A stretch of 35,707 bases of DNA, from positions 1 to 35,707 of the forward strand of contig JAIQFL010000087.1 in assembly GCA_020073365.1 (NCBI GenBank), given 5' to 3'. The position numbers and the translations under genes were made by a program. Positions 8,361-16,191 of this stretch are shown here, one piece after another. The notes under the pieces are model-generated. The model was not told where the DNA came from and made no database searches. It was given only the letters and a program-made list of their open reading frames with translations. The stretch comes from Terriglobia bacterium (GTDB lineage Bacteria > Acidobacteriota > Terriglobia > Bryobacterales > Bryobacteraceae). Every line of letters starts with the position of its first letter. The first letter of the stretch is position 1.

Positions 8361-9717
8361 ACCGGGGACAGACCGAACGTTCACCGCGCAGCGCGGAAAA
8401 CGTTCCGTCTGTCCCCGGTTCTCCGGGTCCATGTCCATTCAACTGCTGGTCATCTTGGTGCCGGTGTTGTTTGGGTTGATGGGGTTTGCGCTGGATTTGG
8501 GGAGGCTGTACCTGATTCGCGGGGAACTCAACCAGGCGGCCAATGCGATGGCTCTGGCCGCCGCCGGGCAACTGATTGGGACAGCGGCCTCGCTCGATCA
8601 TGCCACGGCGGTGGCCAATCAATCCATCGATAATACGACTCAGCTCGGGAACAAATACAATTTCGGCTCCCTGCCGCTGAACCAGACTTCCGGGATTTTG
8701 AGCAGCACGGTGAACCCTCCGGGGTTCTTCGCAACGGTGGCCGATGCGGCGGCCGGTGCCGCCGGCGGGGCCGATGGGACCACTGCACGGCATGTCGCGA
8801 TCAGCATCACGGCGGACGCGCCGCTGCTGTTTTGGAGCCTGTTGCCGGTGGGCCAGTCGCGCAAGACTCCGGTTGCCGCACAGGCGATTGCGGGTATCAG
8901 CGCGCCGCTGTGCACGGCATGCGGAATCGAGCCGTTCGCCGTGGCCGCCATCAACGCCAGCGACACTGACAATTTCGGGTTCGGCGATCCGGCGGCGGGG
9001 CTCGTGTACACGTTTGCGTATAATTGCGCCGGCACGCCGACGGCGGTGGCCCTCCCGGGGGCGGGGACGGTGGTCTCGTACACCATTCTGAATCGCTACG
9101 ACACCAACAACGCCACGCTCGACGAGAGCCAGCAGTTGTATCGCGACGGAGCGGGAGGACTGGTGGGCTCCACTAATCCCAACCCGACGGGGTCCGCGGT
9201 CCCGGTGTCCTGCGTGGGAGTCAACGATGCCAGCGAGACGTTCTGGCCCAGCGCGCCGCCGCAACTGTGTACCGGTTCCACTACCCTCAGTGTGACGGAG
9301 GCCCTCTGCGGCCTGTATTCGCGATTCGACAATGCCAACGCGCCGGGGAACTGCAGCTCCAGCGTCACGGACTTCGCCGATCTTTCGGCGGCCTATGCGC
9401 CCGATACCGACGTGACCACCGGACTGCTCGACCTGTATACCGCTTACGTGGGCAACGGGCGCCGCGTGATCACGGTGCCGATCGTAGACGGGCTGGCAAC
9501 CAGCGTCACCGGGACGATGACGGTTCTGGGACTCCGTCAGTTCTTTCTGGAACCGAACACCGACGGCTCGTTCTTCAACCCGGTGGACCCCAACGGCCGT
9601 TTCATCGTGCAGTACATCGGGAGCCCCATGCCGGTGAAACAGGGATTCTTCGACGATCGCTTCGGACTCAGTTGCCAGGTCACTTCCGGGCCGGGAAAGG
9701 TGGTTCTGCACCAGTGA
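8338..9717 (+). CDS. TadG-like pilus assembly protein
   Basis: 459 residues from GTG 8338, which has a TAGGA upstream and overlaps cpaC. The N-terminal TadG-type segment is SMSIQLLVILVPVLFGLMGF, then ALDLGRLYLIRGELNQAANA, one membrane helix. The rest (about 400 residues) is extracytoplasmic, rich in Ala, Gly and Thr with scattered cysteines. ATG at 8431 is the alternative start and would give a more family-typical N-terminus (428 residues), because the first ~31 residues of the long form are translated from an inserted palindrome. The +5 position after the Gly is Gln rather than Glu, so pilin-type processing is doubtful, as for other TadG proteins. The stop overlaps the next start (GTGA). Confidence 0.82.
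   Translation: MDNRYLSKPGTDRTFTAQRGKRSVCPRFSGSMSIQLLVILVPVLFGLMGFALDLGRLYLIRGELNQAANAMALAAAGQLIGTAASLDHATAVANQSIDNTTQLGNKYNFGSLPLNQTSGILSSTVNPPGFFATVADAAAGAAGGADGTTARHVAISITADAPLLFWSLLPVGQSRKTPVAAQAIAGISAPLCTACGIEPFAVAAINASDTDNFGFGDPAAGLVYTFAYNCAGTPTAVALPGAGTVVSYTILNRYDTNNATLDESQQLYRDGAGGLVGSTNPNPTGSAVPVSCVGVNDASETFWPSAPPQLCTGSTTLSVTEALCGLYSRFDNANAPGNCSSSVTDFADLSAAYAPDTDVTTGLLDLYTAYVGNGRRVITVPIVDGLATSVTGTMTVLGLRQFFLEPNTDGSFFNPVDPNGRFIVQYIGSPMPVKQGFFDDRFGLSCQVTSGPGKVVLHQ
8360..8420. repeat. Nested palindromic repeat at the cpaC/tadG junction
   Basis: Arms of 22 bp (8360-8381 and 8399-8420) are inverted copies with a single mismatch; the outer end reads AACCGGGGACAGAC. Between them is a second perfect hairpin, CCGCGC-a-GCGCGG (8384-8396). 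The whole 61 bp could fold into one long interrupted hairpin. It starts at the last base of the cpaC stop codon and is read through in frame by the long form of the TadG-like gene. It resembles REP elements of the kind mobilised by RAYT transposases (inference). It lacks a T-tract, so it is not a canonical terminator. Confidence 0.85.
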
Positions 9718-10208
9718 GACGAGGGCGCAGGGGTAACATGCTGATCGAAGCGGCGTTGTGGATCCCGCTCATGGTGTTGTTGATCGTGGGGATGGTTCAG
9801 GTGGGTAAGATTACTTATCTGTATTACTCGCTCAAGAAGTCCGTTTACAGCGCCGCGCGCTACCTGTCTTTGCAGCAGGGAGTGAACTTCTGCGATCTGA
9901 CGAACGACCCGAATGTCACGGCGGCTCTCGATTTCGCAGTCACGGGCACCAGCGACGGCTCCGCGCCCCCGTTGATTTCCAACCTCACTACCGACATGTT
10001 TACGGTGTCGGCGGAATGCGCGGACCCCAACACGGGTGCGCCCGGCCCGTGTAGCAGTGCCGGCTGTCCCACGGTAAGTGTGCGGCCCGACTACATTCTG
10101 GTGACGATGCCGACCGGCTACCTGGTGCGGCCTCGGATTCCGTTTATTACGCTGGACCCGATTGCGCTGCGGCCGTTTGTGATGGTGCCGTTTGGGGGGA
10201 CGTCGTGA
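9714..10208 (+). CDS. TadE-family pseudopilin
   Basis: 164 residues from GTG 9714, whose last two bases begin the TGA stop of the TadG-like gene. The frame is open far upstream but non-coding there. The N-terminus RRGRRGNMLIEAALWIPLMV has the TadE arrangement: basic leader, Gly, then Glu at +5 and a single helix. This suggests cleavage by a prepilin peptidase. The mature domain is extracytoplasmic with several cysteines (FCDL, AECADP, GPCSSAGCP) that could form disulfides. TadE proteins are minor pseudopilins needed for Flp fibre assembly. The stop overlaps the next GTG. Confidence 0.87.
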   Translation: MRRGRRGNMLIEAALWIPLMVLLIVGMVQVGKITYLYYSLKKSVYSAARYLSLQQGVNFCDLTNDPNVTAALDFAVTGTSDGSAPPLISNLTTDMFTVSAECADPNTGAPGPCSSAGCPTVSVRPDYILVTMPTGYLVRPRIPFITLDPIALRPFVMVPFGGTS

Positions 10209-10816
10209 AAGGAAGCCCAAGCTCACCGCGGAGACGCGGAGACACGGAGATCGGCGCGGAGGGAAGAGAGAAAAGAAAAGAGACTCTCGTGGGTTGGCGG
10301 GATTGCCTTCGCCATCGGGGACGAGCGCGGAGGAAGCAGAGGAAGGCGGGGCAGGCGCTCATGGAATTTGCTGTGCTGTATGCGGGGGTGATTCTGCCGC
10401 TGACGTTCATGACCATCTTTGTGGCGGAGATGCTGTGGGTGTGGCACGGCGTGGTCGACTTCACGCGGGATGGCGCGCGCTACGCTTCCACGCATTGCTG
10501 GACCGCCGATAGCGGCAATGTGCTTTCGTACATGGAGAGCCATGTGCCCGCTATCATCGATCGGGCACAGTTCCAGACCGGCGACGCGGGCATCTCGATT
10601 CAGTACTTCTCCGACGGAGGAGTGACACCCTTCAACGGTGACAACTGCGCCGGCGCATGCGTACCGGACTCGGTCAGCGTGAGCATTACCAATTACCAGT
10701 TTCTCCGGTTTGCGAGTTTCATGAAGCTGCCTCCGGTGAAGATTCCGCCGTTCACCACGGTGGTGCCCATGGAGAGCGCGGGGTTTCAGGATGCGTCGGG
10801 AGTGTGCGTGCCGTGA
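10205..10816 (+). CDS. Second TadE-like pseudopilin with repeat-derived N-terminal extension
   Basis: 203 residues from GTG 10205 (GTGA overlap with the preceding gene). The TadE motif starts only at about residue 46: RKAGQALMEFAVLYAGVILP, again with Gly and Glu at +5. The preceding ~40 basic residues (PRRRGDTEIGAEGREKRKET) are translated from an interspersed repeat at 10223-10290. The leader is therefore far longer than usual for TadE. The periplasmic part contains paired cysteines (CAGAC, GVCVP). ATG at 10361 lies inside the motif and is unlikely to be the start because it would remove the processing site. Confidence 0.83.
   Translation: MKGSPSSPRRRGDTEIGAEGREKRKETLVGWRDCLRHRGRARRKQRKAGQALMEFAVLYAGVILPLTFMTIFVAEMLWVWHGVVDFTRDGARYASTHCWTADSGNVLSYMESHVPAIIDRAQFQTGDAGISIQYFSDGGVTPFNGDNCAGACVPDSVSVSITNYQFLRFASFMKLPPVKIPPFTTVVPMESAGFQDASGVCVP
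10223..10290 (+). repeat. Interspersed CACCGCGGAGACGCGGAGA-type repeat
   Basis: A purine-rich run begins CACCGCGGAGACGCGGAGA, continues CACGGAGA and GGCGCGGAGG, then AAGAGAGAAAAGAAAAGAGA. This composition is unlike the surrounding gene but like a repeat commonly scattered in Acidobacteria, Planctomycetes and Verrucomicrobia genomes (from general knowledge). The left arm of the element at 13383-13529 is related (CACCGCCGAGGCGCAGAGA). It lies wholly within the coding sequence of the second TadE-like protein. Confidence 0.65.
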
Positions 10817-10841
10817 AGAGGGAAAGCACGGAGGAAGCTTC

Positions 10842-12032
10842 ATGTCTAATACGGCGTTGATGGTCGCTTCCAGCGACGAACATTTTCGGGAGATGGTTCG
10901 CGATAACCTCCTCAATATTCCTAACTCGAAGGTGGTTGCGGAGTATCAGGAGGTGGCCGCCAATCTCTACATCCGCGTGCTGCAGGACCTGGAACGGAAT
11001 CCCAGCGCGGGGCTGATCGTGGATCTCTCGGGCGATCCCGAAGGGGCCATCAAGGCCGTGGAGAAGGCCAAGCAGGCCGCGCCCGATCTGTTCGTGATCG
11101 TCTCCAACTTCCATGCCGATGCCGAAACCGTGATTGCGTGCATGCGGGCGGGCGCCAACGAGTTTCTGCTGCAACCCCTCAAGCGCACCGAGTTCCGCGA
11201 TGCCCTGGGGCGTTTGGAGCGCGCGCCGAAACACGCCGTGGCAGGCGAGAGCAAACTCGGAAAGCTCTACACTTTCATCGGGACCAAGGGCGGCGTGGGA
11301 ACCACCACCCTGGCGGTGAATTTCGCTTCCGTGCTGGCGCAACGCAAGCTCTCCACCGTGATGATCGATCTGGATTGGATCGGCAACGATGCCGCCATGC
11401 AACTGGGCGCGTCTCCGCAGTACACCCTGATGGAAGTGGCGGAGAACCTGGAGCGCATGGACCAGGCGCTGTTTGAGGGGTTCGTGACCCGCGATCCGCT
11501 GGGCTTTTTCCTGGTGGGGCCGCCCGACGCGCTGGAACAGCACGGCCACTTCAGCGACCACATGATCCGCGAGTTCGCTACCTTTCTGGTGGACAAGTAC
11601 GACGCCATCGTGATCGACGGGGGGCGCGCGGTATCGAACGAAGTGGTTCTGGCGGCGGCGCAGGTTTCGGCGGCGGTGTTTCTAGTGATCGACCAGGAGT
11701 TTCCCTCCATCCGGAACGCGCAGCGGTATATTACTTTTCTGATGCGCATGGGCTTCAACCAGGACCAGATCAAAGTGGTCGTGAACCGGTACACCAAAAA
11801 GGTGACGGCCACGATGGCCAATCTGGAGCAGATTCAGCAGACGCTCAATCAACCCGTGTTCTATGGGATTCCCGGATCGCCGGCGGTGATTGCATCGATC
11901 AACAAGGCCCGGCCGTTTGTGACGAATCGCGAGGAGGCTGGGGACTTGGACCGCATTTTCCGGGCGTTTGTGGACAAGGCCACCGGCGGGAAGAAGGGCG
12001 CGAGTGCGGATAAGGCCCTGAAGACGGCGTAG
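10842..12032 (+). CDS. cpaE: Tad pilus ATPase CpaE/TadZ (ParA/MinD-like, receiver-like N-domain)
   Basis: 396 residues from ATG 10842; GGAGG lies 7 nt upstream. Residues 1-125 form a receiver-like domain (ALMVASSDEHFREMV, ANEFLLQPLKRTEF). Residues 145 onward are a ParA/MinD ATPase with a deviant Walker A GTKGGVGTTT at about 148-157 and the switch segment IDLDWIGNDAA. Where ParA proteins have a D-x-P motif this one reads IVIDGGRAVSNE, so ATP hydrolysis may be weak, as reported for some TadZ proteins. It is expected to localise the Tad machine, often to a pole. It is a Tad protein and should not be read as the chromosomal ParA partner of the nearby parS sites. Confidence 0.92.
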   Translation: MSNTALMVASSDEHFREMVRDNLLNIPNSKVVAEYQEVAANLYIRVLQDLERNPSAGLIVDLSGDPEGAIKAVEKAKQAAPDLFVIVSNFHADAETVIACMRAGANEFLLQPLKRTEFRDALGRLERAPKHAVAGESKLGKLYTFIGTKGGVGTTTLAVNFASVLAQRKLSTVMIDLDWIGNDAAMQLGASPQYTLMEVAENLERMDQALFEGFVTRDPLGFFLVGPPDALEQHGHFSDHMIREFATFLVDKYDAIVIDGGRAVSNEVVLAAAQVSAAVFLVIDQEFPSIRNAQRYITFLMRMGFNQDQIKVVVNRYTKKVTATMANLEQIQQTLNQPVFYGIPGSPAVIASINKARPFVTNREEAGDLDRIFRAFVDKATGGKKGASADKALKTA

Positions 12033-12034
12033 TT

Positions 12035-13369
12035 ATGGAGAGAACGATAAGAACACACGCCGGGAGGCCGACGCAACATGGTTCGGGCGCCGACCGTTGG
12101 TTCGAAATCAAGAGCCAGGTACACCAGAAGCTCTTGAATGCGCTGACCGCGGAGCAGCTCAAGGACCTGAACAAGGAAAGTGTCCGCGTGCAGATCGGCG
12201 CCGTGGTGGAGAAGCTCATCATCGAGGAAGCGCTGCCCATTACGCTGGCGGAGCGCGAGAAGCTCATTGAAGAGGTTCTGGACGAGGTCTTCGGCCTGGG
12301 GCCCCTCGAGCCGCTGCTGAAGGACCCCTCCATCAGCGACATCATGGTTAACGGGTTCGACAACGTATACATCGAGCGCGCGGGCCGGGTGGTGGAGACC
12401 AACGTCCGGTTCAAGGACCAGGCACATGTTCGCATGATCATCGAACGAATCGTGTCCGCGGTGGGGCGGCGTATCGACGACTCTTCGCCGATTGTGGACG
12501 CCCGCCTGATGGACGGCTCGCGCGTTTGCGCGGTGATTCCGCCGCTCTCGCTGATTGGCCCCGTGATGTCCATCCGGCGCTACGGAAAAAAGGTCCTCTC
12601 CACGGAGGACCTGCTCAAGAACGAGACCTTCACCACCGGGATGCTCGATTTTCTAAGCGGCTGTGTGGAGGCGCGGCTCAACATCGTGATTTCGGGCGGT
12701 TCCGGCTCGGGCAAGACCACCATGTTGAACACGCTTTCGCGCTTCATCCCGGAAGAGGAGCGCATCGTCACGATCGAGGACACGGCCGAGCTGCAATTGC
12801 AGCAGAGCCACGTGGTGCGCCTGGAAACGCGGCCCCCGAACATCGAAGGAGCGGGCGCCGTGACGCAGCGCGACCTGGTGATCAACACGCTGCGCATGCG
12901 GCCGGACCGCATCATCGTGGGCGAGTCGCGGGGCCCCGAGGCGCTCGACATGTTGCAGGCCATGAACACGGGCCATGACGGTTCCATGACTACGGTACAC
13001 GCCAACGCGCCGCGGGATGCCTTTTCCCGCCTGGAGACCATGGTGATGATGGCCAGCCAGCACGTGCCCGACCGGGTGATTCGCCAGCAACTCGCCAGCG
13101 CCATCAATATCGTGGTGCATTGCTCCCGCTTGAGCGACGGCACCCGCAAAGTGACCGGGATCGCAGAGGTGGTGGGGGTGGAGAACGACCTGGTGGAGAT
13201 GCAGGACATCTACGAGTTCGACCGCACGGGGATCAGCCCGCGCGGCAAGGTGCTGGGCAGTTTCCATGCTACCGGCGCGCGGCCGATTTGCCTGGACCGG
13301 CTGAAGGCGTACGGGATTCATCTGTCGGCGTCTATCTTCCAGGAGGAGCACGAGGTGAAGGAGAGGTGA
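12035..13369 (+). CDS. cpaF: Tad pilus motor ATPase CpaF/TadA
   Basis: 444 residues starting 2 nt after the cpaE stop. This is a secretion ATPase of the VirB11/CpaF type. The N-terminal domain includes GLGPLEPLLKDPSISDIMVN (about 87-106). Walker A is GGSGSGKTT at 221-229, followed by the Asp box ERIVTIEDTAELQL, Walker B MRPDRIIVGESRGPEALDML and the His box TGHDGSMTTVHAN. All catalytic motifs are intact. It is a cytoplasmic hexamer powering Flp pilus extension (and possibly retraction) through the TadB/TadC platform. Confidence 0.95.
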   Translation: MERTIRTHAGRPTQHGSGADRWFEIKSQVHQKLLNALTAEQLKDLNKESVRVQIGAVVEKLIIEEALPITLAEREKLIEEVLDEVFGLGPLEPLLKDPSISDIMVNGFDNVYIERAGRVVETNVRFKDQAHVRMIIERIVSAVGRRIDDSSPIVDARLMDGSRVCAVIPPLSLIGPVMSIRRYGKKVLSTEDLLKNETFTTGMLDFLSGCVEARLNIVISGGSGSGKTTMLNTLSRFIPEEERIVTIEDTAELQLQQSHVVRLETRPPNIEGAGAVTQRDLVINTLRMRPDRIIVGESRGPEALDMLQAMNTGHDGSMTTVHANAPRDAFSRLETMVMMASQHVPDRVIRQQLASAINIVVHCSRLSDGTRKVTGIAEVVGVENDLVEMQDIYEFDRTGISPRGKVLGSFHATGARPICLDRLKAYGIHLSASIFQEEHEVKER

Positions 13370-13382
13370 GGGGAGAAACACA

Positions 13383-13529
13383 TCACCGCCGAGGCGCAGA
13401 GACGCCGAGAAAGAAAAAGAAAATGGCTGTATTGACGTTCGGGACTGCCGTGCGTTCGGTCGAGTTGGCGCGCCGAGGGGACAGAGTGCGCGGAGAGGTT
13501 TAACTCGGCGGCTCTGCGTCTCGGCGGTA
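13383..13529. repeat. Inverted-repeat element (~147 bp) between cpaF and tadB
   Basis: A left arm at 13384-13409 starting ACCGCCGAGGCGCAGAG and a right arm at 13503-13528 ending CTCTGCGTCTCGGCGGT are inverted copies with about 23 of 26 matching positions. The interior of ~93 bp has no convincing gene. The arrangement looks like a small non-autonomous (MITE-like) insertion. It opens a gap of about 200 bp in an otherwise nearly gapless operon. The arm sequence is related to the purine-rich repeat at 10223-10290. Confidence 0.7.
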
Positions 13530-13576
13530 CATTCAGATTTCACCGGGGGTGCGCATTGGCTAGGGTGGGGGGGTAG

Positions 13577-14548
13577 ATGTTTTTTATAGCTTCATTCCTG
13601 ATCTTCTCGGTGGCGCTGTTTACCGCGGGGCACTTCGTGTGGACGGTGCCTCAGCAGGAGGCGGAACAGATGCTGGGTGGACGCCTGCGGGAGCTGCGCG
13701 CCAACATGCGCGGCCGCTCGAAGGGGGCGTCGGAGCTGGTGCGCCGGGAGCACCGCGGCTCGTTCGCATTCCTGGGGGACCTGGTTACCTGGGTAGGCGT
13801 GCTGCGCCGCTTGCAGGAGACCATTGAACAAGCCAACCTGAAATATCGCGCGGCGGACGTCTTCGGGCTCAGCGTGCTGCTCGCGGCGACGTGCTTTGTG
13901 GTGTTTGGAATCGCGGCAGGATGGAACCTGCTGTTCGTACAGTTGCTGGCGGCGGTCGCGGTCGGGTTGGCTCCGGTGTTCTACATCGTGCGGGTTCGAG
14001 CGCGCCGGCTGCACAAGTTCGAAGAGCAACTGCCCGATGCCATCGACCTGTTCACCCGCACCATGCGGGCCGGCCACAACATTCACAGCGGCCTCGAGAC
14101 CATCGCCACCGAAACAGCCGACCCCGTGCGCATGGAATTCAAGAAGCTGATGGAAGAGCTGGCGCTGGGCTCGCAGGTGGAGCCCGCCCTGCACGGGCTG
14201 GGGAAGCGCGTGCCGCTTATCGACCTGAAGTTCTTCATCACCAGCCTGATTCTGCAACGCCAGACGGGCGCCAACATGGTGAGTGTGCTGGAGAACCTCT
14301 CCACGCTGGTGCGCGAACGCCTGAACATGGCGGCTAAGCTCAAGGCGCATACCGCGCAACAGCGTTTTTCGGCGGGGCTGCTGTGCGTGCTCCCGATCGT
14401 GGTGGGGCTGGGCTTCTGGATTCTGAAGCCCGCATATATGCGGCTGCTCTGGACCGATCCAGTGGGCACCAAGTTTTTTACCTACGCCATTGTTTCCGAG
14501 ATCGTGGGCATTCTGGTGATCCGGAAGATCGCGAATGTGCGGGTATGA
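13577..14548 (+). CDS. tadB: Tad inner-membrane platform protein TadB
   Basis: 323 residues. An N-terminal membrane helix (FFIASFLIFSVALFTAGHFV) is followed by a pair of helices (VFGLSVLLAATCFVVFGIAA, NLLFVQLLAAVAVGLAPVFY). A T2SSF/GspF domain spans about residues 150-280 (EEQLPDAIDLFTRTMRAGHN, TGANMVSVLENLSTLVRERL), and C-terminal helices close the protein. TadB and TadC are the paired GspF-like proteins of Tad systems. The ATG follows a G-rich leader (GGGGGGGTAG) downstream of the inverted-repeat element. Confidence 0.92.
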   Translation: MFFIASFLIFSVALFTAGHFVWTVPQQEAEQMLGGRLRELRANMRGRSKGASELVRREHRGSFAFLGDLVTWVGVLRRLQETIEQANLKYRAADVFGLSVLLAATCFVVFGIAAGWNLLFVQLLAAVAVGLAPVFYIVRVRARRLHKFEEQLPDAIDLFTRTMRAGHNIHSGLETIATETADPVRMEFKKLMEELALGSQVEPALHGLGKRVPLIDLKFFITSLILQRQTGANMVSVLENLSTLVRERLNMAAKLKAHTAQQRFSAGLLCVLPIVVGLGFWILKPAYMRLLWTDPVGTKFFTYAIVSEIVGILVIRKIANVRV

Positions 14549-14555
14549 GGACGGC

Positions 14556-15488
14556 ATGCTGATCAACCTGCTTTTCTTCTTGCTGACCGGCGCCACCCTG
14601 ACCGTCCTGGTGTGGACCGGGATCGAACTCTTCCGCACCCAGGAGGACCCGCTGGGCGACCGCCTGGAGGAACTCCAATCGCAAGCGCTGGTGGCGACTC
14701 AGCGCACGGCACGCCGCAAGACCACGGGACGCGGCCTGGACCGCGTACTGTACCTGGTGAGCCTGGTCCCCGGTGGCGACGACTGGATGCACGGCACGGA
14801 AAGGCTGTTGAACCGGGCCGGCATCCGGCGCAAGTATGCGCTGGCGGTTTACGTGATTCTGACCTTGCTATTCGTCCTGATGCTCTCGGCGGGAATGGTC
14901 TGGCTGCAGCGCGATAACCCCGTGACATCGTTGATCGGCGGTCTGGCGGCGGCCGTGCTGCTGGGGTTCATGCTGCCCAAAATGGTGCTCCAGCGGCTGG
15001 TGAAACGTTACCGGCGCAAGCTGCAGGAAGCGCTGCCCGATACGGTGGATCTGCTGGGCATCGTGTTGGGCACCGGCCTGGCGCTGGACCAGGCGATGAT
15101 GCGGGTCAGCGAGGAAATGGAATACATCTACCCCGAGCTGGCCGGCGAATTCGTGACGGTGGTAATGCAGGTACGCGCGGGCCAGGAGCGCACGACGGCC
15201 TTCAGCCAGTTCGTGCGGCGGACGGGAATCGAAGACATCAAGTCGCTGGCGGCGATGATCGTGCAAAGCGAGAAGTTCGGCACGAGTCTGGCGCAGGCGC
15301 TGAAGGTATACGCGGACGCGTTGCGCACCAGGCGGAGGTTGCGGGCGGAGGCAGCCGTGGGGAAGGCGGGGATCAAGATGCTGTTCCCGATCGTGATCTT
15401 CATTCTACCGGTGCTGTTCGTGATCACGCTGGTGCCGGGGATGCTGAGCGTGCTGAGGGATCTGAAGATGCTGGGGGGCGGAAGGTAG
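14556..15488 (+). CDS. tadC: Tad inner-membrane platform protein TadC
   Basis: 310 residues from ATG 14556, with GAGG 5 nt upstream and 7 nt after the tadB stop. An in-frame ATG at 14535 would add 7 residues and overlap tadB. The N-terminal helix is LINLLFFLLTGATLTVLVWT. Two helices follow near residues 95-145. The T2SSF domain includes QEALPDTVDLLGIVLGTGLA, ARAGQERTTAFSQFVRRTGI and SEKFGTSLAQALKVYADALR. A C-terminal helix reads MLFPIVIFILPVLFVITLVP. It is the last recognisable gene of the Tad run; no terminator with a T-tract follows. Confidence 0.92.
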   Translation: MLINLLFFLLTGATLTVLVWTGIELFRTQEDPLGDRLEELQSQALVATQRTARRKTTGRGLDRVLYLVSLVPGGDDWMHGTERLLNRAGIRRKYALAVYVILTLLFVLMLSAGMVWLQRDNPVTSLIGGLAAAVLLGFMLPKMVLQRLVKRYRRKLQEALPDTVDLLGIVLGTGLALDQAMMRVSEEMEYIYPELAGEFVTVVMQVRAGQERTTAFSQFVRRTGIEDIKSLAAMIVQSEKFGTSLAQALKVYADALRTRRRLRAEAAVGKAGIKMLFPIVIFILPVLFVITLVPGMLSVLRDLKMLGGGR

Positions 15489-15544
15489 GGGGGGAATGAC
15501 GATTTGGGTTTGCAGAGCTAAGGCATGCGGGCTATCGTGAGAGT

Positions 15545-15781
15545 ATGACTGTAGAAGCCATCAAAGAAGCCATTGCCCACCTCTCTGAAGCCGATCGTAG
15601 ACAGCTCGCTGACTGGTTCGAAGAGTTGGAGGAACGGGCTTGGGATGAAGAGATTAAGCGGGACTTCTCTCCCGGGGGGCGCGGGATGCCCCTGCTGGCT
15701 GAACTCGAACGCGAAATCGGCGACGGTAAAACCAGGCCAATTGAGGAGGTTTGTGCCGAGCGGCGGAAGCAAAAGGCATGA
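15545..15781 (+). CDS. Antitoxin-like small protein of a RelE-type TA pair
   Basis: 78 residues beginning MTVEAIKEAIAHLSEADRRQ, the helical N-terminus typical of small addiction-module antitoxins paired with RelE/ParE toxins. The C-terminal half is charged and probably disordered. The stop overlaps the next ATG (ATGA at 15778-15781), the usual antitoxin-toxin arrangement. The partner toxin is frameshifted, so this antitoxin may be an orphan. Assignment rests on gene arrangement and the N-terminal pattern. Confidence 0.72.
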   Translation: MTVEAIKEAIAHLSEADRRQLADWFEELEERAWDEEIKRDFSPGGRGMPLLAELEREIGDGKTRPIEEVCAERRKQKA

Positions 15782-16118
15782 ATTTCCGGCATCGAACCTT
15801 CCCCCGGTTCTGGCGGCGGTACGCAGAGCTTCCTGAGGAGGTGCAGCAGCAAGCAGACAAGCAATACCATCTGCTCCGGCGTAACCCGGCGCACCCTCTC
15901 TGCGATTCAAGGCGGCTGGGCCGTTCTGGGCAGTTCGGATTTCGCCTTCTTCTCGCGCCTTGGCCATACGCAAAGGGGATGTCTTTCACTGGTTCTGGAT
16001 CGGCTCCCACAACGAGTACGGGCGGATTCTCAAGGGTGAACCGGGTTCCCCGATTCGGCTGGGCGCCGGACATCGGTTCATATACGAAATCGCACATAGC
16101 CTCTGGGCCTCCAAGTGA
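15778..16118 (+). pseudogene. RelE/ParE-like toxin, frameshifted
   Basis: The ATG frame reads MNFRHRTFPRFWRRYAELPE and EVQQQADKQYHLLRRNPAHP, typical of RelE-like toxins of this group, up to about 15925. It then loses similarity. One base out of register from 15927, the family C-terminus appears: WAVRIS, then ALAIRKGDVFHWFWIGSHNE, ending at TGA 16116-16118. The join needs one extra base near 15925, so a single-base deletion is the simplest explanation. No slippery heptamer is visible, so programmed frameshifting is unlikely. A sequencing or assembly error is the main alternative. Confidence 0.78.
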
Positions 16119-16191
16119 CCCAGGGGCGTTCACGAGCATCTAAAAAAGATCCAACGTGAACGCGCATACCAATGCGCAAAGGAGGCTCTCA

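Noticed and set aside
9633..9645. Third parS-like half site (GTGAAACAGG)
   Set aside because: Only one half of the palindrome is present, in the TadG-like gene. Half sites occur by chance and also near 18908 and 21229.
8353..9711. A 452-codon open frame on the minus strand opposite the TadG-like gene
   Set aside because: It is Arg/His-rich, has no family pattern, and lies wholly antisense to a recognisable gene. Such frames are expected in GC-rich DNA.
10842..12032. CpaE as the ParA partner of the parS sites
   Set aside because: It has the receiver-like N-domain of TadZ/CpaE and sits directly before cpaF. It belongs to the pilus system, and no parB is in the window.
15900..15945. Programmed ribosomal frameshift in the RelE-like toxin
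   Set aside because: No slippery heptamer, downstream pseudoknot or stimulatory Shine-Dalgarno is visible at the junction. A one-base deletion is simpler.
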